DNA of 64,000 nucleotides from Antedon mediterranea (Eukaryota; Echinodermata; Crinoidea; Comatulida; Antedonidae), in the NCBI RefSeq assembly GCF_964355755.1, contig NC_092674.1, forward strand, positions 23,526,001 through 23,590,000. The letters are read 5' to 3'. The notes beneath the pieces were generated by a model that ran no database searches, was not told the origin of the DNA, and saw only the letters and a list, made by a program, of their open reading frames with translations. The position numbers were made by a program, and so were the translations under genes. This document shows, in pieces, positions 24,301 to 34,222 of this stretch; position 1 is the stretch's first letter, and every line of letters begins with the position of its first letter.

Positions 24301-27300
24301 TCCACTTCTTCTTAGACAAGTATCAATTGGAGTCACCACAGGGAAGGTTTTCTGCGGCGTAGTAGGTCATCCATCAAGACATGAATATACGGGTAAGTTT
24401 GTACGTGACAGTATAAAGTCTTTAACGTCTGGTTTCAACAGGGCGAATTCATTTGTGCAATAATCTAGTGTTTCAGTACTCTTTTATTTCCACTAAAAAA
24501 AGTGATGTCATTCTATCGCGTGTGTCTGCTAGGCTGTTCGGTCGCATGAGCCCAGATTATATGTTCTCAACGCCAACATTAGAAGCTGTTCATTTCAGAA
24601 GAGAAAAACCCAAGAAACTAGAATTCGTCACCGAAAGATATTTGGAAATACGAATGCGCACACAGCTTATAGAAGAGTACCGCCGGTTTATGTTCTATTA
24701 TCAGTAACATACGTGTACGTTTTCACCACAGTGAATCATAATACAAACACACACATTTGAGATATTCTAATTATATGTTTTGTTTGCAGTAATTGGACCA
24801 AGAGTTAACATGGCAGCTCGTCTGATGATGAACTACCCCAGTAAGTTGTCCTGTGATGAGTCAACTTGCACACGATCTAAAATTCAAATGAGCCACTTCG
24901 AAGATCTTCCAGCAGTTACTTTAAAAGGAATGGAAAATCCTGGCAAGATTTTCGAATTTCACGAAGTTGCAAAGTTAGTGGTTACTGTAATATTGCAATA
25001 TAAGGTAGTTAGAAAGTAGCATAAAAAGATTTGTGTATACAAAAAGTAGCCTACGCTAGTATGAGAGTAAAATAAAGAGGGCCCACAGTCTCTCCGCTTC
25101 ACGTTGTGAAGTTAGTCGTAGTATTCAGTAAATGTCATGTATTTGGCTATAAATAACACTGCACCATATCGGTTTATTCGGAGCTTTCTTTGCTTTTCTA
25201 TAGAGATGAAGATACAGGCATTACAGCAACAGAACACCCATTATTAGGTAAGTTTAAGGTATAATTAAAACACCTATCGTGATTATGATTGATGCTAACT
25301 ATATGTTACTTAACTGCTAAGCTATGTTACTACTGAAGAACTATGTTACTACGGATAAACGATGTTACTACTGATAAACTATGTTTCTACTGATAAACTA
25401 TGTTACTGCTGATAAACATGTTACTGCTGATAAACATGTTACTGCTGATAAACTTGTTACTGCTGATAAACTATGTTACTACAGATAAACTATGTTTCTA
25501 CTGCTAAACTACATGTTTCTACTGCTAAACTACATGTTTCTACTGCTAAACTACATATTCCTACTGCTAAACTACATATTCCTACTGCTAAACTACATGT
25601 TTCTACTGCTAAACTACATGTTTCTACTGCTAAACTACATGTTTCTACTGCTAAACTACATGTTTCTACTGCTAAACTACATGTTTCTACTGCTAAACTA
25701 CATGTTTCTACTGCTAAACTACATGTTTCTACTGCTAAACTACATGTTTCTACTGCTAAACTACATGTTTCTACTGCTAAACTACATGTTTCTACTGCTA
25801 AACTACATGTTTCTACTGCTAAACTATTTTACTAACTGCTAAACTACATGTTTCTACCTGCTAAACTACATGTTTCTACTGCTAAACTACATGTTTCTAC
25901 CTGCTAAACTACATGTTTCTACTGCTAAACTACATGTTTCTACCTGCTAAACTACATGTTTCTACTGCTAAACTACATGTTTCTACTGCTAAACTACATG
26001 TTTCTACTGCTAAACTACATGTTTCTACTGCTAAACTACATGTTTCTACTGCTAAACTACATGTTTCTACTGCTAAACTACATGTTTCTACTGCTAAACT
26101 ACATGTTTCTATTGCTAAACTACATGTTTCTACTGCTAAACTATTTTACTAACTGCTAAACTGTTTTACTAACTGCTAAACTGTGTTATTAACTGCTAAA
26201 CTGTGTTACTAACTGCTAAACTATGTTACTTTACGGCTAAATTAGGTTTCTACTGCTAAACTATCTTTCTATCTTGTGTATAGTGTACAATAGTAAACTG
26301 AAACTATATTTTTTACTTACATAGGATATAAAACTGAAGTTGAAGAATGTATTTGTGCAATAAGTGATACAATGAACAGTACTGAGCATGTCCGATTTGT
26401 TATCGTGAAGGGGGAGCCAGGGTTTGGTAAATCCCGAGTTTTACTAACATTGGCCGATGAAGCAAGAAAAGCCAATATCAGGTTAGTTGTGTAATTTGTG
26501 ACTCTTCTTTCGGTATGGGCTTTTTTATATTGTTTTATAAAGTTACAGTGTTTATAGTATTCATTGATTGGCAAATTATGTTAAGAAACTAAAATTTGCT
26601 TTTTGTTACCGGTTTTAATTCTTACTACGGACTGATTGACTGACCGGGAGTTAGTTAGTCTAGTCTTCACTAGAAGATTGGCATGTAAAGTTTGCCGGTG
26701 TTGACCAAAGACTTGTTTGCTAAAACTCAGTGTATCAAATCATTAAGTGCTTTGCAGTCATGTGATCCTATAATAACAACTTCCAGTAACTAGTCTAGAC
26801 ATGGAATCTCAAACTTCTCCAGAGGCAAACAACAGTTTGGTAAAGCGTAATAATGTCTATATTGGTACACTTTTCTTTCCAAATGTGTTAGTGTTCTCCA
26901 GTTGACAAACTTTGACAAACTACAGAAACTAAGTTTGCCAAACTTTTACAAACCACAGAAAATATGTTTGCAGTAGTACAATACACTAGTAAACTTTAGT
27001 TTGCAAAGAAGTTTCTAGGGTAGACTAGGCTGAACTGCCAGGTGACAATTCGCAAACAATTTCTTTTGACATGATAGAAACACGTTGTTTATCTTTTCAA
27101 ACAGAGTAATTAATCATTCTGCGAACCTCAGTCATGCTTGTACACCTTACTACACGGCATCGTATATTGTAAAGAGTATTCTGGAGCTCGGAAAAGTTGG
27201 AAGTCCGGAAGAAAAAGAGAAGTATCTACAAGAAAAATTCAAATCTTCTGACATCATAAAGTTTCTGGGCTTATTGAATAATTTGATCGGTGTCCAGGTA

Positions 27301-30300
27301 AACAATAACCTCTCATACCAGCAAGCGGTCGAAATGAAAAGAAAAAAGACAAGAAATTCCAATTATTTCTTCTTTTTTGTTTTCGAAAAGTCCTACACTG
27401 AATACCGAATAAACAAATTGTAAAAATTGGTTGGGTAGAATTTTAGAGTTTTTCATTTACATTTGAAATGAACGGATTTTCTTCTTTTCGATTTGTTTCA
27501 TTTTTACAAAATGTTATTAATTTTTTGTTTTGGTCCTTTTGTTATTGTTTTAAAGTGTAGTCCTTAGAAAAAGTGTAAAGCATCTTATTGACAAAAGAAA
27601 TGGCGAATTCCTCATATACCAATATTGTTATTATTTTCAATTTTGTTTACCAGCTTCCGTGTGATGAAACTGTAGGAAACATGAGCACAGGGGACCGAAC
27701 TAAAGCTATGCATCGGTTGTTAGGAAGGATCGTTGCAGAGGTAGGCACACTTTTGTTTGTATTTGACAGACTTCTTTTATATAGTTGCTATAATATGGTA
27801 GTGTAATAAAGAAAAAATAGTGGTGCTTAATTTAAGCCAACCTGAGACAGTATCGTGCCCGAATACCAGAAGTTGGGACTCCTCATACAGTATTTAAAGC
27901 TAAAACATTCATTGTTTAATATGTTTGTTTATTTGTTTTTTAGACGCAAGGAGACTACGAAGGTACAGTAGTGACAATCGATGATGCCCACCAGATTGAC
28001 AAAGACTCGTGGCAGCTTCTGTCAAACTTCGCTATTCGTTCATGCGTGATCATTATGGCGGTCGGTCCAATCGGAGATGAGGACCAAAGCGCAGATATTG
28101 CCCGCAAAGTTATGAAAAGCCAAAATACGTATATAGTGACGTTGAAGGGTCTTCAGTCTGATACTCTAGAACCTTTGATATGTCAGTGTTTGGACGTCAA
28201 TGAAATTCCACAAGATCTTGTCAAGTATGACATAATAAGTATTGCATCTTTGTGTAGTCCATTTCTCCCTTTCGCTTACTTGATTCTCCCGAAAATGTAA
28301 TTCTAGCTCGGCTTTCTTGTATATTTCTTATTAGTTCCCACTCACATAGGTCGTTTTATTGCCTAACAATCACTGTCTAGCAAAATAACAAAATTAAATG
28401 TTGTGATATTTATCCGATTTTGGGCTTTTTTTCAAGTCGTCATTTTTGAATATTTGAAACGACATGATTGGAACTAACAAATTACTAACAAATTACTAAT
28501 GTACTAAACTAAACTATTGTAATTTTGACAATTTTCATAGTTTATTGCGTTCAAATATGAAAGGAAAGATAAATCCAAGTTGGGTAAAACAATGTGTACT
28601 GAGTCTTCTGCACACTGACCAACTACAGCTAACGGAACAAGAGGACGGAAACAAAGTCTGCATTGTGGCCAAAGGTGTCAAACTTCGTGAACTAGAAATA
28701 CCAGAGTCTCTTAGAGGTAAGCTTTGCTATACTCTTTGTGTTCTGCATTGTTATGTGTTTGTTTCTTCCTAACTTTAAATAATCTCTAAATCTCTCACTA
28801 TACTACAGATTTGTTTTTCGTACACGAAAAAACTACTATTAAACGACCGCCGAACCACATGTAATTAACTAATATTGCTCAGTCGAATCTGGCTTAATCC
28901 TTTAAAGAATGCGTTCTTTTCTTTTTCTTTACACACAGGCTGTTTGATAGCTTTGATAGATCGTCTACCAGTGACGGAGAGAACCATGGTGAAACTAGCA
29001 TCCGTCATAGGTACAACTTTCTCAGCGGACACACTCGGTCACCTTCTACAAAATTTAACAACCAGCAAAGTTCAGCAGACTATTGGCAACCTCTTGTCTT
29101 CTGGCGTATTTGTCTTTCGAGCAATGATGCTGAGATTTGAGTCGACGAGTCTGCAGGAGACAGCCTACTCGCTGCTTATTGACAAACAGCGACGAAAGCT
29201 TCATGAAACCTATGCCAGCTACCTGGAATCGCAATATTTCGAGCAGTCCACAGTACGAACAAGTAAGTTCAATGGTCACAACTAAACAACTATACTCTTT
29301 ATGTGTCAAGAAATTGAAGTGACAAAGACATCTCAATGTCCTCGCATGCACACAATGAATTAGCATGGCGTTATTACAACTGTAGTTCATCGGTTGTCTC
29401 AAATCGAAGGATCCGTATAATCACACAAAATTTAATACAATAACAACCTAATTTTGTTTTAGGGAGAAGTTTATTCAAGAAAAAAACAGCATCGCCAACA
29501 ACTGAAAACAGGTAGGCCTATGTACTTTAACATTTAAACGGTATCGAAGTCATCGCCATTAGACACTGTCAAAACTCCACATTTTATCAGAATTATCTAG
29601 GCCTATTTATATTAATTTTTATACTTAATTTTTCCAGAAATGTGACGTATGATGTACGTACGCTGCAGTCAATCTTCCCTCAGTTGATCACTCACTGGCG
29701 CAAAGCAAATAATACGGCTAAAGCATTGGAATACTTGATCAAAGCTGCCGACTCGGCCGTTGCTGTTAATAATATGATGCAGGTAAGATTATTGTAAATT
29801 AATTGTCTTAATTTAGTGATGAGGGAGTTTTCAATTTTCGGCGACCACTAGGACTTTTGTTTGTTTTTTTCTTACTAAAGTATATTTAGGCCTATTTTCA
29901 TTTCCTAACAAATTTATTTTCTAACATATTCAGTTCTACATTCATTTTCATATTGATTCTTAACATATTCATTTCATATTCATTTAACATATTAACTATT
30001 ATAGGACTTATTACATCATTGTTGCAAGTCTTGTAAAACCGCTTTCGATTTTGCGCGACGACCGTAAACCACAAAAAGGTTCCACTGCGCATGTATGTAA
30101 TAACAGAATCCAAATTCGTCACCTAGACATAGATTCGATGACATTTTGTTTTGTTCTTTTCGAGTGTATTTGTTTGAAAACTTTGGAATAGTTGCCGGTA
30201 CTTGAAAGCGTATTCTGTGTTCTTTTAGGCAATATCGTATATACTTCAAGCAAAGGAACTTGACCCGCCGCCGTCGCTTCAAGATGAAATCGACCAAATA

Positions 30301-30891
30301 GCGGCAAGGGTATGTATGGTACCAACAAAATAAATAATGTCAAACAATATAACTTAAGCTCTGTCTACACTATCAAACTTTATGTGAAAAAAAAAATGTC
30401 CATATATGGACATGATGATGTCATATCACTACCATATTTCAACATATCACTACCATTATTTGAGCACTTTTTGTCAAACTAGTTTGATAGTAAAATATTT
30501 AGTAACAGTTTATTGGTGAAAACCATAGTTCTTGATAGTACAGTAGTAAGTTGCATATTCAAAGTAATAGTTTAGCAAAACAAATATATTTTGGTTTATT
30601 TAATCACTACGTAAATAGGCAACAATGAGCTTATTCTCGACGCGAAAAAGAAGATTTGATGTCAAAGTTCAGACAGCTAAATGGAAAGTTTCGGCCAAAA
30701 AGAAGTTAGATGAGAACAAAGTCGAAGAAGTGATGGAGAAGATCCAGGCAAAGCCACCTAAAGGCAATTGGCGGCGTACAAAGGAAGCGCCAACAAACAT
30801 TTACCAGGCTATAGGAATAGTACCGACCACTACCATTTTTTTGACAATGTATCTGATATGTTTGTATATTTACTTTTCCAGAGTTATGTAA
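9310..30891 (+). CDS. ADCY10: Soluble adenylyl cyclase (ADCY10-like), 23 exons
   Basis: Makes cAMP from ATP in the cytosol and organelles. Exons: 9310-9418, 13088-13210, 13673-13807, 14195-14338, 14926-15177, 15680-15717, 16422-16461, 22204-22253, 23224-23371, 24048-24198, 24316-24392, 24790-24973, 25204-25247, 26325-26481, 27105-27297, 27654-27740, 27944-28224, 28541-28716, 28939-29262, 29463-29511, 29638-29782, 30229-30309, 30619-30891. All have AG/GT borders and matching phases, and sum to 3261 nt (1086 aa plus stop). Order: C1 cyclase domain (about residues 68-262), linker, C2 domain (about 298-465), P-loop NTPase (from about 500), helical repeat start (about 970). The human protein is about 1610 aa, so most of its C-terminal half has no counterpart here. 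Start: the ATG at 9310 gives exon 1 the phase exon 2 needs. Exon 1 and the last exon are the least certain. Confidence 0.9.
9419..13087. other. Intron 1 of the ADCY10-like gene with TAGGCCTA cluster
   Basis: The 3.7 kb intron has no supported exon. Between about 9770 and 10110, and again at 10395-10420, the palindromic word aggccta and relatives (ctaggcctag, tagcctagcctag) are very dense. The same word recurs through the window, mostly in introns. The remainder is AT-rich. Confidence 0.6.
10772..10903. mobile_element. Fragment of the AAGCTCTGTCTACACTATC miniature element
   Basis: Starts with aaagctctgtctacactatc and has the family core aaaaaatgtgatgtgcccat then atatgg. It ends at ttgccacataaagtttgatagtg, so the outermost part of the right inverted repeat is missing. 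Fuller copies are at 57395-57569 and 41533-41612. Confidence 0.75.
13088..15177 (+). other. ADCY10: C1 cyclase domain exons of the ADCY10-like gene
   Basis: Four exons encode the first class III cyclase half-domain. The two metal-binding Asp are present: D75 in MFLDVSGFT and D124 in FAGDALL, matching human D47 and D99. A Lys in LGVKVAISYG (K169) matches human K144. The positions that hold bicarbonate in human sAC look replaced: the residue four before D124 is Glu120 (human K95), and the VIEVNKAE segment has Asn201 where human has R176. The human comparison is from memory and alignment by eye. Confidence 0.8.
15870..16310. repeat. Degenerate T-rich repeat (tatgtagactttttt)
   Basis: Roughly twenty imperfect copies of a 15-20 bp unit containing tatgtagacttt fill the intron just upstream of the micro-exon at 16422. 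T runs vary in length, as expected from slippage. Confidence 0.7.
16712..17430. repeat. Left inverted arm of the DNA transposon
   Basis: Inverse counterpart of 19375-19730 plus 21686-22053. It differs by point changes and small gaps: about 17 bases are missing near 17398, and the outermost 40 bases are rearranged relative to the right end. It contains the uninterrupted version of the site where the LTR element later landed in the other arm (ctatgttatgaacattg around 17060-17080), which serves as the empty-site reference. Confidence 0.8.
17393..19426 (-). pseudogene. PIN/FEN1-like transposon protein, degraded, 4 exons
   Basis: Reads leftward in exons of about 19426-18807, 18702-18443, 18307-17719 and 17609-17393, with good donors (GTGAGT, GTAAGT, GTAAGG). 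Landmarks in order: NAGNPFLDN and ELLVLDARD; PLFNAPWSKS; CSLFSRLYIASQSRD; VKVFDGAAIVHAL; RIDIVWDTY; CDHEEAESRM; TVDTADVIVIL; VFHAFTGSDTTSQFFGK; AWETWNSF; IWTTSL; EDFGWTK; a Cys-rich end. HEEA, DTADV and GSDTT look like the acidic motifs of PIN/FEN1-like nucleases; that assignment is by motif recognition, from memory of a family scattered through metazoan genomes. Lesions: a frame break near 19210 (TQYQK|YIKEV), a stop just after LTTWLL near 18482, and a stop at 17433-17435 after MACRE. So this copy is probably inactive. Confidence 0.75.
19375..19730. repeat. Right inverted arm of the DNA transposon, inner part
   Basis: Inverse match to about 17075-17430. Its inner edge includes the first ~20 codons of the PIN-like ORF on the minus strand (Met at 19426). 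It is interrupted on its outer side by the LTR element at 19731. Confidence 0.8.
19731..20228 (+). repeat. 5' LTR
   Basis: 498 bp, TG...CA ends. A TATATAA box at 19927-19933 and ATTAAA at 20104-20109 are in plausible U3/R positions. A tandem duplication (ggattagaggtt twice) lies near 20003-20028. Confidence 0.9.
20229..20305 (+). other. Primer-binding site region, triplicated
   Basis: Immediately after the 5' LTR the sequence taatttggtggcagcggtgt then tcagcc (26 bp) occurs three times in tandem, the third copy diverging after cagcggt. The tggtggcagcgg core is a typical tRNA-complementary priming site. Which tRNA it matches was not determined. Confidence 0.7.
20614..21114 (+). pseudogene. gag N-terminus fused to integrase remnant
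   Basis: A single 166-codon frame. The first ~62 residues are Gln-rich and helical (MKQQIQQQSLLMQQ...), as at the start of a gag. The rest resembles the region between the integrase zinc-binding domain and the start of its catalytic core (FMIPMSVIVSEPF, then DMNIVGSL). The junction near 20800 therefore marks a deletion that removed the rest of gag and nearly all of pol. It is unlikely to make a working protein. Confidence 0.65.
21173..21187 (+). other. Polypurine tract
   Basis: agaaagaggggggag directly before the 3' LTR, the expected plus-strand priming site. Confidence 0.85.
21188..21685 (+). repeat. 3' LTR
   Basis: 498 bp, identical to 19731-20228 by direct reading. It ends TTCGTGACA and is followed by the ATAAC target duplicate. 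Confidence 0.9.
21686..22053. repeat. Right inverted arm of the DNA transposon, outer part
   Basis: Inverse match to about 16712-17075. Begins with the second ATAAC target duplicate of the LTR insertion and ends at ACCCTGC. The short open frame MYIRRFKFSPNYVILKK is present in both arms purely because they are copies; I do not treat it as a gene. Confidence 0.8.
22254..23223. other. Intron of the ADCY10-like gene
   Basis: No exon or clear element was found. It includes a (tgtg)n/(tatc)n microsatellite at 22310-22335 and AT-rich sequence. Confidence 0.5.
23224..24973 (+). other. ADCY10: C2 cyclase domain exons of the ADCY10-like gene
   Basis: Four exons encode the second half-domain: MREVTIVFINL, then IFEFDKGTSFLIIFGLPG, then VSIGVTTGKVFCGVVGH, then HEYTVIGPRVNMAARLMM. 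The ATP-site residues expected for class III cyclases are in place: K357 in FDKG, T422 in HEYTVIG, N429 and R433 in VNMAAR. As in mammalian sAC, the metal Asp pair is in C1 and not in C2 (Asn319 occupies the first position here). So the catalytic site appears intact. Confidence 0.85.
23635..23965 (-). mobile_element. 5S rRNA-derived SINE (SINE3-like)
   Basis: Read on the minus strand from about 23965, the sequence follows 5S rRNA: ccttaccacgttgaaac, then tctcgtcagatta and acgttaagcaacgttggg (5S A-box region), then a degraded middle (tatggagctggggtctcc, compare GATGGGAGACC), ending near 23852. A unique-looking body continues leftward to perhaps 23635. The fit to 5S is clear in the first half and loose in the second. 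It lies in an ADCY10 intron. A plain 5S pseudogene is the alternative. Confidence 0.6.
25262..26275. repeat. 21-bp minisatellite, ~30 near-identical copies plus diverged flanks
   Basis: The core 25490-26150 is a tandem array of actgctaaactacatgtttct (21 bp), interrupted by variants with one extra C (tacctgc) and tattttact. Flanking copies (25262-25490 and 26150-26275) are more diverged. Because 21 is a multiple of three and the unit lacks stops in two frames, it yields long open frames (STAKLHV and LLLNYMF repeats) that are artefacts. It lies in the intron 25248-26324 of the cyclase gene. Confidence 0.95.
26325..30309 (+). other. ADCY10: P-loop NTPase and helical exons of the ADCY10-like gene
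   Basis: Exon 26325-26481 carries a Walker A motif GEPGFGKS (Lys534), and exon 27944-28224 carries a Walker B-like VVTIDDAHQID (Asp657-Asp658), in the order known for the AAA/STAND-like module of sAC. Later exons have the LIALIDRLPVTERTMVKLASVIGTTF winged-helix-like stretch and a helical segment (HWRKANNTAKALEYLIKAADSAV) where the long TPR-like region of vertebrate sAC begins. Confidence 0.8.
26482..27104. other. Intron of the ADCY10-like gene
   Basis: No exon seen. At 26870-27015 several short phrases repeat in both orientations (gtttgccaaac, gacaaactt, agtttgcaaa), suggesting a small degraded inverted-repeat element. Confidence 0.4.
30356..30492. mobile_element. AAGCTCTGTCTACACTATC miniature element copy
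   Basis: Begins aagctctgtctacactatca with the atgtccatatatggacat core and ends gtcaaactagtttgatagt, lacking the outermost right end. It lies in the intron 30310-30618 of the cyclase gene. Confidence 0.75.
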
Positions 30892-31920
30892 AAAATAATG
30901 TTTTATGGTTTAATATAGAAATGAAGAGATGTATCCGAACTTATTATTGTTATTTAAAGGTAATATTTATTTATTAAATAACTGTATTGCTAGTAGATTT
31001 TAATTAAAAAAATATTAAATATCATGTATTATTAAATGAATTCCTCATTCTTGTGCAATACTTTATTCCACTTGCAAAGATATGTACATTTAGCATAAAT
31101 ATGTAAATTATCTTAGATTATATTGTATATTGATTATTATATTATACAAATGTCGGCAATAAATACTCAATAATTTTGAAATTCACATTTTTTTTCAGAT
31201 TTTTTCCTTTTTAATACTGTAGTATTAATGTGCAGTTTAAAATTGTTTTGCCGACTTTGCGCAAACAGTGCTTTTCTAGGCGTACATTCAGTTTAAATTG
31301 TAAGCTCTACTAAATTTGTATATTTCGTTTCTTCTCCAGTCACCGTATATATCCTTATCCACGATCCGCGAAAATTGTTCGGTTTTGACGATTACGACCG
31401 GAATCAAGAGGGGTTTAAAACCTATTATCGTTGTTTTATTTTCGTTCTAATTTTAGTTCTAATAATGGGTTTGCCCAATGTAAACGGACACTATATTTCT
31501 ATTGCGCTTAAAATTCGGAAAAAAAAACACAATGCGATATATTCTGAAATGATTTAATACATCTTATTATGAATTATTCTGTTTGCAAATAAAATATGCA
31601 TTTATACATTAAGTTTTTGCGAGTAGAAAAAGATAGGTACTAAAAAGTAGGTCTACAATAATTACTATGAAGAAAAGTCATATGAAATTTAGTAGTTACC
31701 AAATTAATAAAGTATAAACATAGTTTATTAGTTGAATACCGATACCCTCGCAATAATTTTTTATAAGAGACAGTAGATATTTAAAGATACATTTAGTCCA
31801 ATTTTTAGGAAAGGATTTTACTAGTAAAACATTATTTAATAAACCAAGGAAGTATGTTTATATAGCAATGTGGTAGAAAATCCATAGACCGTTTCAGAAC
31901 CCAAGTTTCCTTTAAATAAT
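30892..31920. other. 3' flank of the ADCY10-like gene
   Basis: AT-rich with an AATAAA at 31158-31163 that could serve as the polyadenylation signal. I find no further exon similar to the C-terminal half of sAC here. Confidence 0.4.
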
Positions 31921-31924
31921 ATGG

Positions 31925-32145
31925 TGTCCCCCTAAATAGAGGTTGGCTGTAGTGTTAAATCACATTGCCTTCGTTCATGCCTACGTGTCTCCTTAATAGG
32001 GGTGTCCCTTAATTGGGGTCTCCTAAATGGGTGTGTCTCCTTAATAGAGGTCTCCTAAATGGGTGTGTCTCCTTAATAGAGGTCTCCTAAATGGGTGTGT
32101 CCCCTTAATAGAGGTCTCCTAAATGGGTGTGCCTTAATAGGATAC
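31925..32145. repeat. 31-bp tandem repeat related to the GGGGACAC family
   Basis: About four copies of ggtctcctaaatgggtgtgt then ctccttaataga, each sharing the ccttaata phrase with the satellite that follows at 32430. Confidence 0.8.
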
Positions 32146-32429
32146 TGTATAGAACAAAATATGTCAATCTTAGATTTTAGTTACATACAACTTCTATATA
32201 ATGTTCAATAAAACATTGATATGCAGTATAATGAATTACTGTTTTTTAATTTATGGTAGTGAATTAATAATGTATGTAAATAAATAAAAAATTAAATATA
32301 TGTACAAATTATGAAAAATATAATAGTACATAAATTCTAACTAAAAATTAGCTTAAAATATTTAAATAATCAACTTTGTATTAAGTAATGTTTCTTTTAT
32401 ATTGGTCCATGTACCAAATAATAACATTT

Positions 32430-33966
32430 ACAGTAGAACCGCTATTAAGTGGAAGGTTTCAGGACCAACAAAGTGTCCCCTTAATAGGAGTACCCCTAAG
32501 GGGTTGGCCATAATTAAAAGAAAGAGGAATACAAGTTTTACATTAAGTGGAAGGTTTCAGGACCAACAAAGTGTCCCCTTAATAGGAGTACCCCTTGAAT
32601 AGGGCTTGGCCATAATTAAAAGAAAGAGGAATACAAGTTTTACATTAAGTGGAAGGTTTCAGGACCAACAAAGTGTCCCCTTAATAGGAGTACCCCTTGA
32701 ATAGGGCTTGGCCATAATTAAAAGAAAGAGGAATACAAGTTTTACATTAAGTGGAAGGTTTCAGGACCAACAAAGTGTCCCCTTAATAGGAGTACCCCTT
32801 GAATAGGGCTTGGCCATAATTAAAAGAAAGAGGAATACAAGTTTTACATTAAGTGGAAGGTTTCAGGACCAACAAAGTGTTCCCTTAATAGGAGTACCCC
32901 TAAGGGGTTGGCCATAATTAAAGAAAAGAGGAATACAAGTTTTACATTAAGTGGAAGGTTTCAGGACCAACAAAGTGTTCCCTTAATAGGAGTACCCCTT
33001 GAAGGGGTTGGCCATAATTAAAAGAAAGAGGAACACAAGTTTTACATTAAGTGGAAGGTTTCAGGACCAACAAAGTGTCCCCTTAATAGGAGTACCCCTT
33101 GAATAGGGCTTGGCCATAATTAAAAGAAAGAGGAACACAAGTTTTACATTAAGTGGAAGGTTTCAGGACCAACAAAGTGTCCCCTTAATAGGAGTACCCC
33201 TTGAATAGGGCTTGGCCATAATTAAAAGAAAAGGGGAATACAAGTTTTACATTAAGTGGAAGGTTTCAGGACCAACAAAGTGTTCCCTTAATAGGAGTAC
33301 CCCTTGAATAGGGCTTGGCCATAATTAAAGAAAAGAGGAATACAAGTTTTACATTAAGTGGAAGGTTTCAGGACCAACAAAGTGTCCCCTTAATAGGAGT
33401 ACCCCTTGAATAGGGCTTGGCCATAATTAAAGAAAAGAGGAATACAAGTTTTACATTAAGTGGAAGGTTTCAGGACCAACAAAGTGTTCCCTTAATAGGA
33501 GTACCCCTTGAAGGGGTTGGCCATAATTAAAGAAAAGAGGAATACAAGTTTTACATTAAGTGGAAGGTTTCAGGACCAACAAAGTGTTCCCTTAATAGGA
33601 GTACCCCTTGAATAGGGCTTGGCCATAATTAAAAGAAAGAGGAATACAAGTTTTACATTAAGTGGAAGGTTTCAGGACCAACAAAGTGTCCCCTTAATAG
33701 GAGTACCCCTTGAAGGGGTTGGCCATAATTAAAAGAAAAGAGGAACACAAGTTTTACATTAAGTGGAAGGTTTCAGGACCAACAAAGTGTCCCCTTAATA
33801 GGAGTACCCCTTGAATAGGGCTTGGCCATAATTAAAAGAAAAGAGGAACACAAGTTTTACATTAAGTGGAAGGTTTCAGGACCAACAAAGTGTTCCCTTA
33901 ATAGGAGTACCCCTTGAATAGGGCTTGGCCATAATTAAAGAAAAGGGGAATACAAGTTTTACATAG
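32430..33966. repeat. ~102-bp satellite, 15 copies
   Basis: Units start near agtggaaggtttcaggacca, continue acaaagtgtccccttaatag then gagtacccct, and end gaatacaagttttacatta. Two interspersed variants differ by a block after gtacccct (tgaatagggcttggcc versus taaggggttggcc or tgaaggggttggcc). Copies are nearly identical otherwise, so the array is young or homogenised. The first unit is preceded by acagtagaaccgctattaag, matching the end of the dispersed element at 54958-55150. Open frames across it are not genes. Confidence 0.95.
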
Positions 33967-34190
33967 CACAATAATTATCAAGTTTTTTTGTGTTTTAACC
34001 AAATTTTATAAGAATTTAAACCAAAAGAGAGATGAACTCTGAGAACTATCGAGAGAAAGGTAAGGGCATTTATCAAATCTGTATTAAGAATTAGTTGAAA
34101 AACAGTATTTTGTTTTTTGGAAATGTACTTTCCACCAATCTTCCCTCGGCCACTGGAGGTAGAAAGTCTTCTTTGATAAGTAGGTCTAAT

Positions 34191-34222
34191 CATGGAGGTA
34201 TAAAAGATTTTATACCTCCATG
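34191..34222. repeat. Perfect 15-bp hairpin
   Basis: catggaggtataaaa at 34191-34205 and its exact reverse complement at 34208-34222, with a 2-base loop. It lies in intergenic DNA and is probably the tip of a foldback element. Confidence 0.8.

Noticed and set aside
25473-26159. Long open frames of STAKLHV or LLLNYMF repeats
   Set aside because: Produced by the 21-bp minisatellite lying in an intron; there is no splice support and the same DNA is open in two frames.
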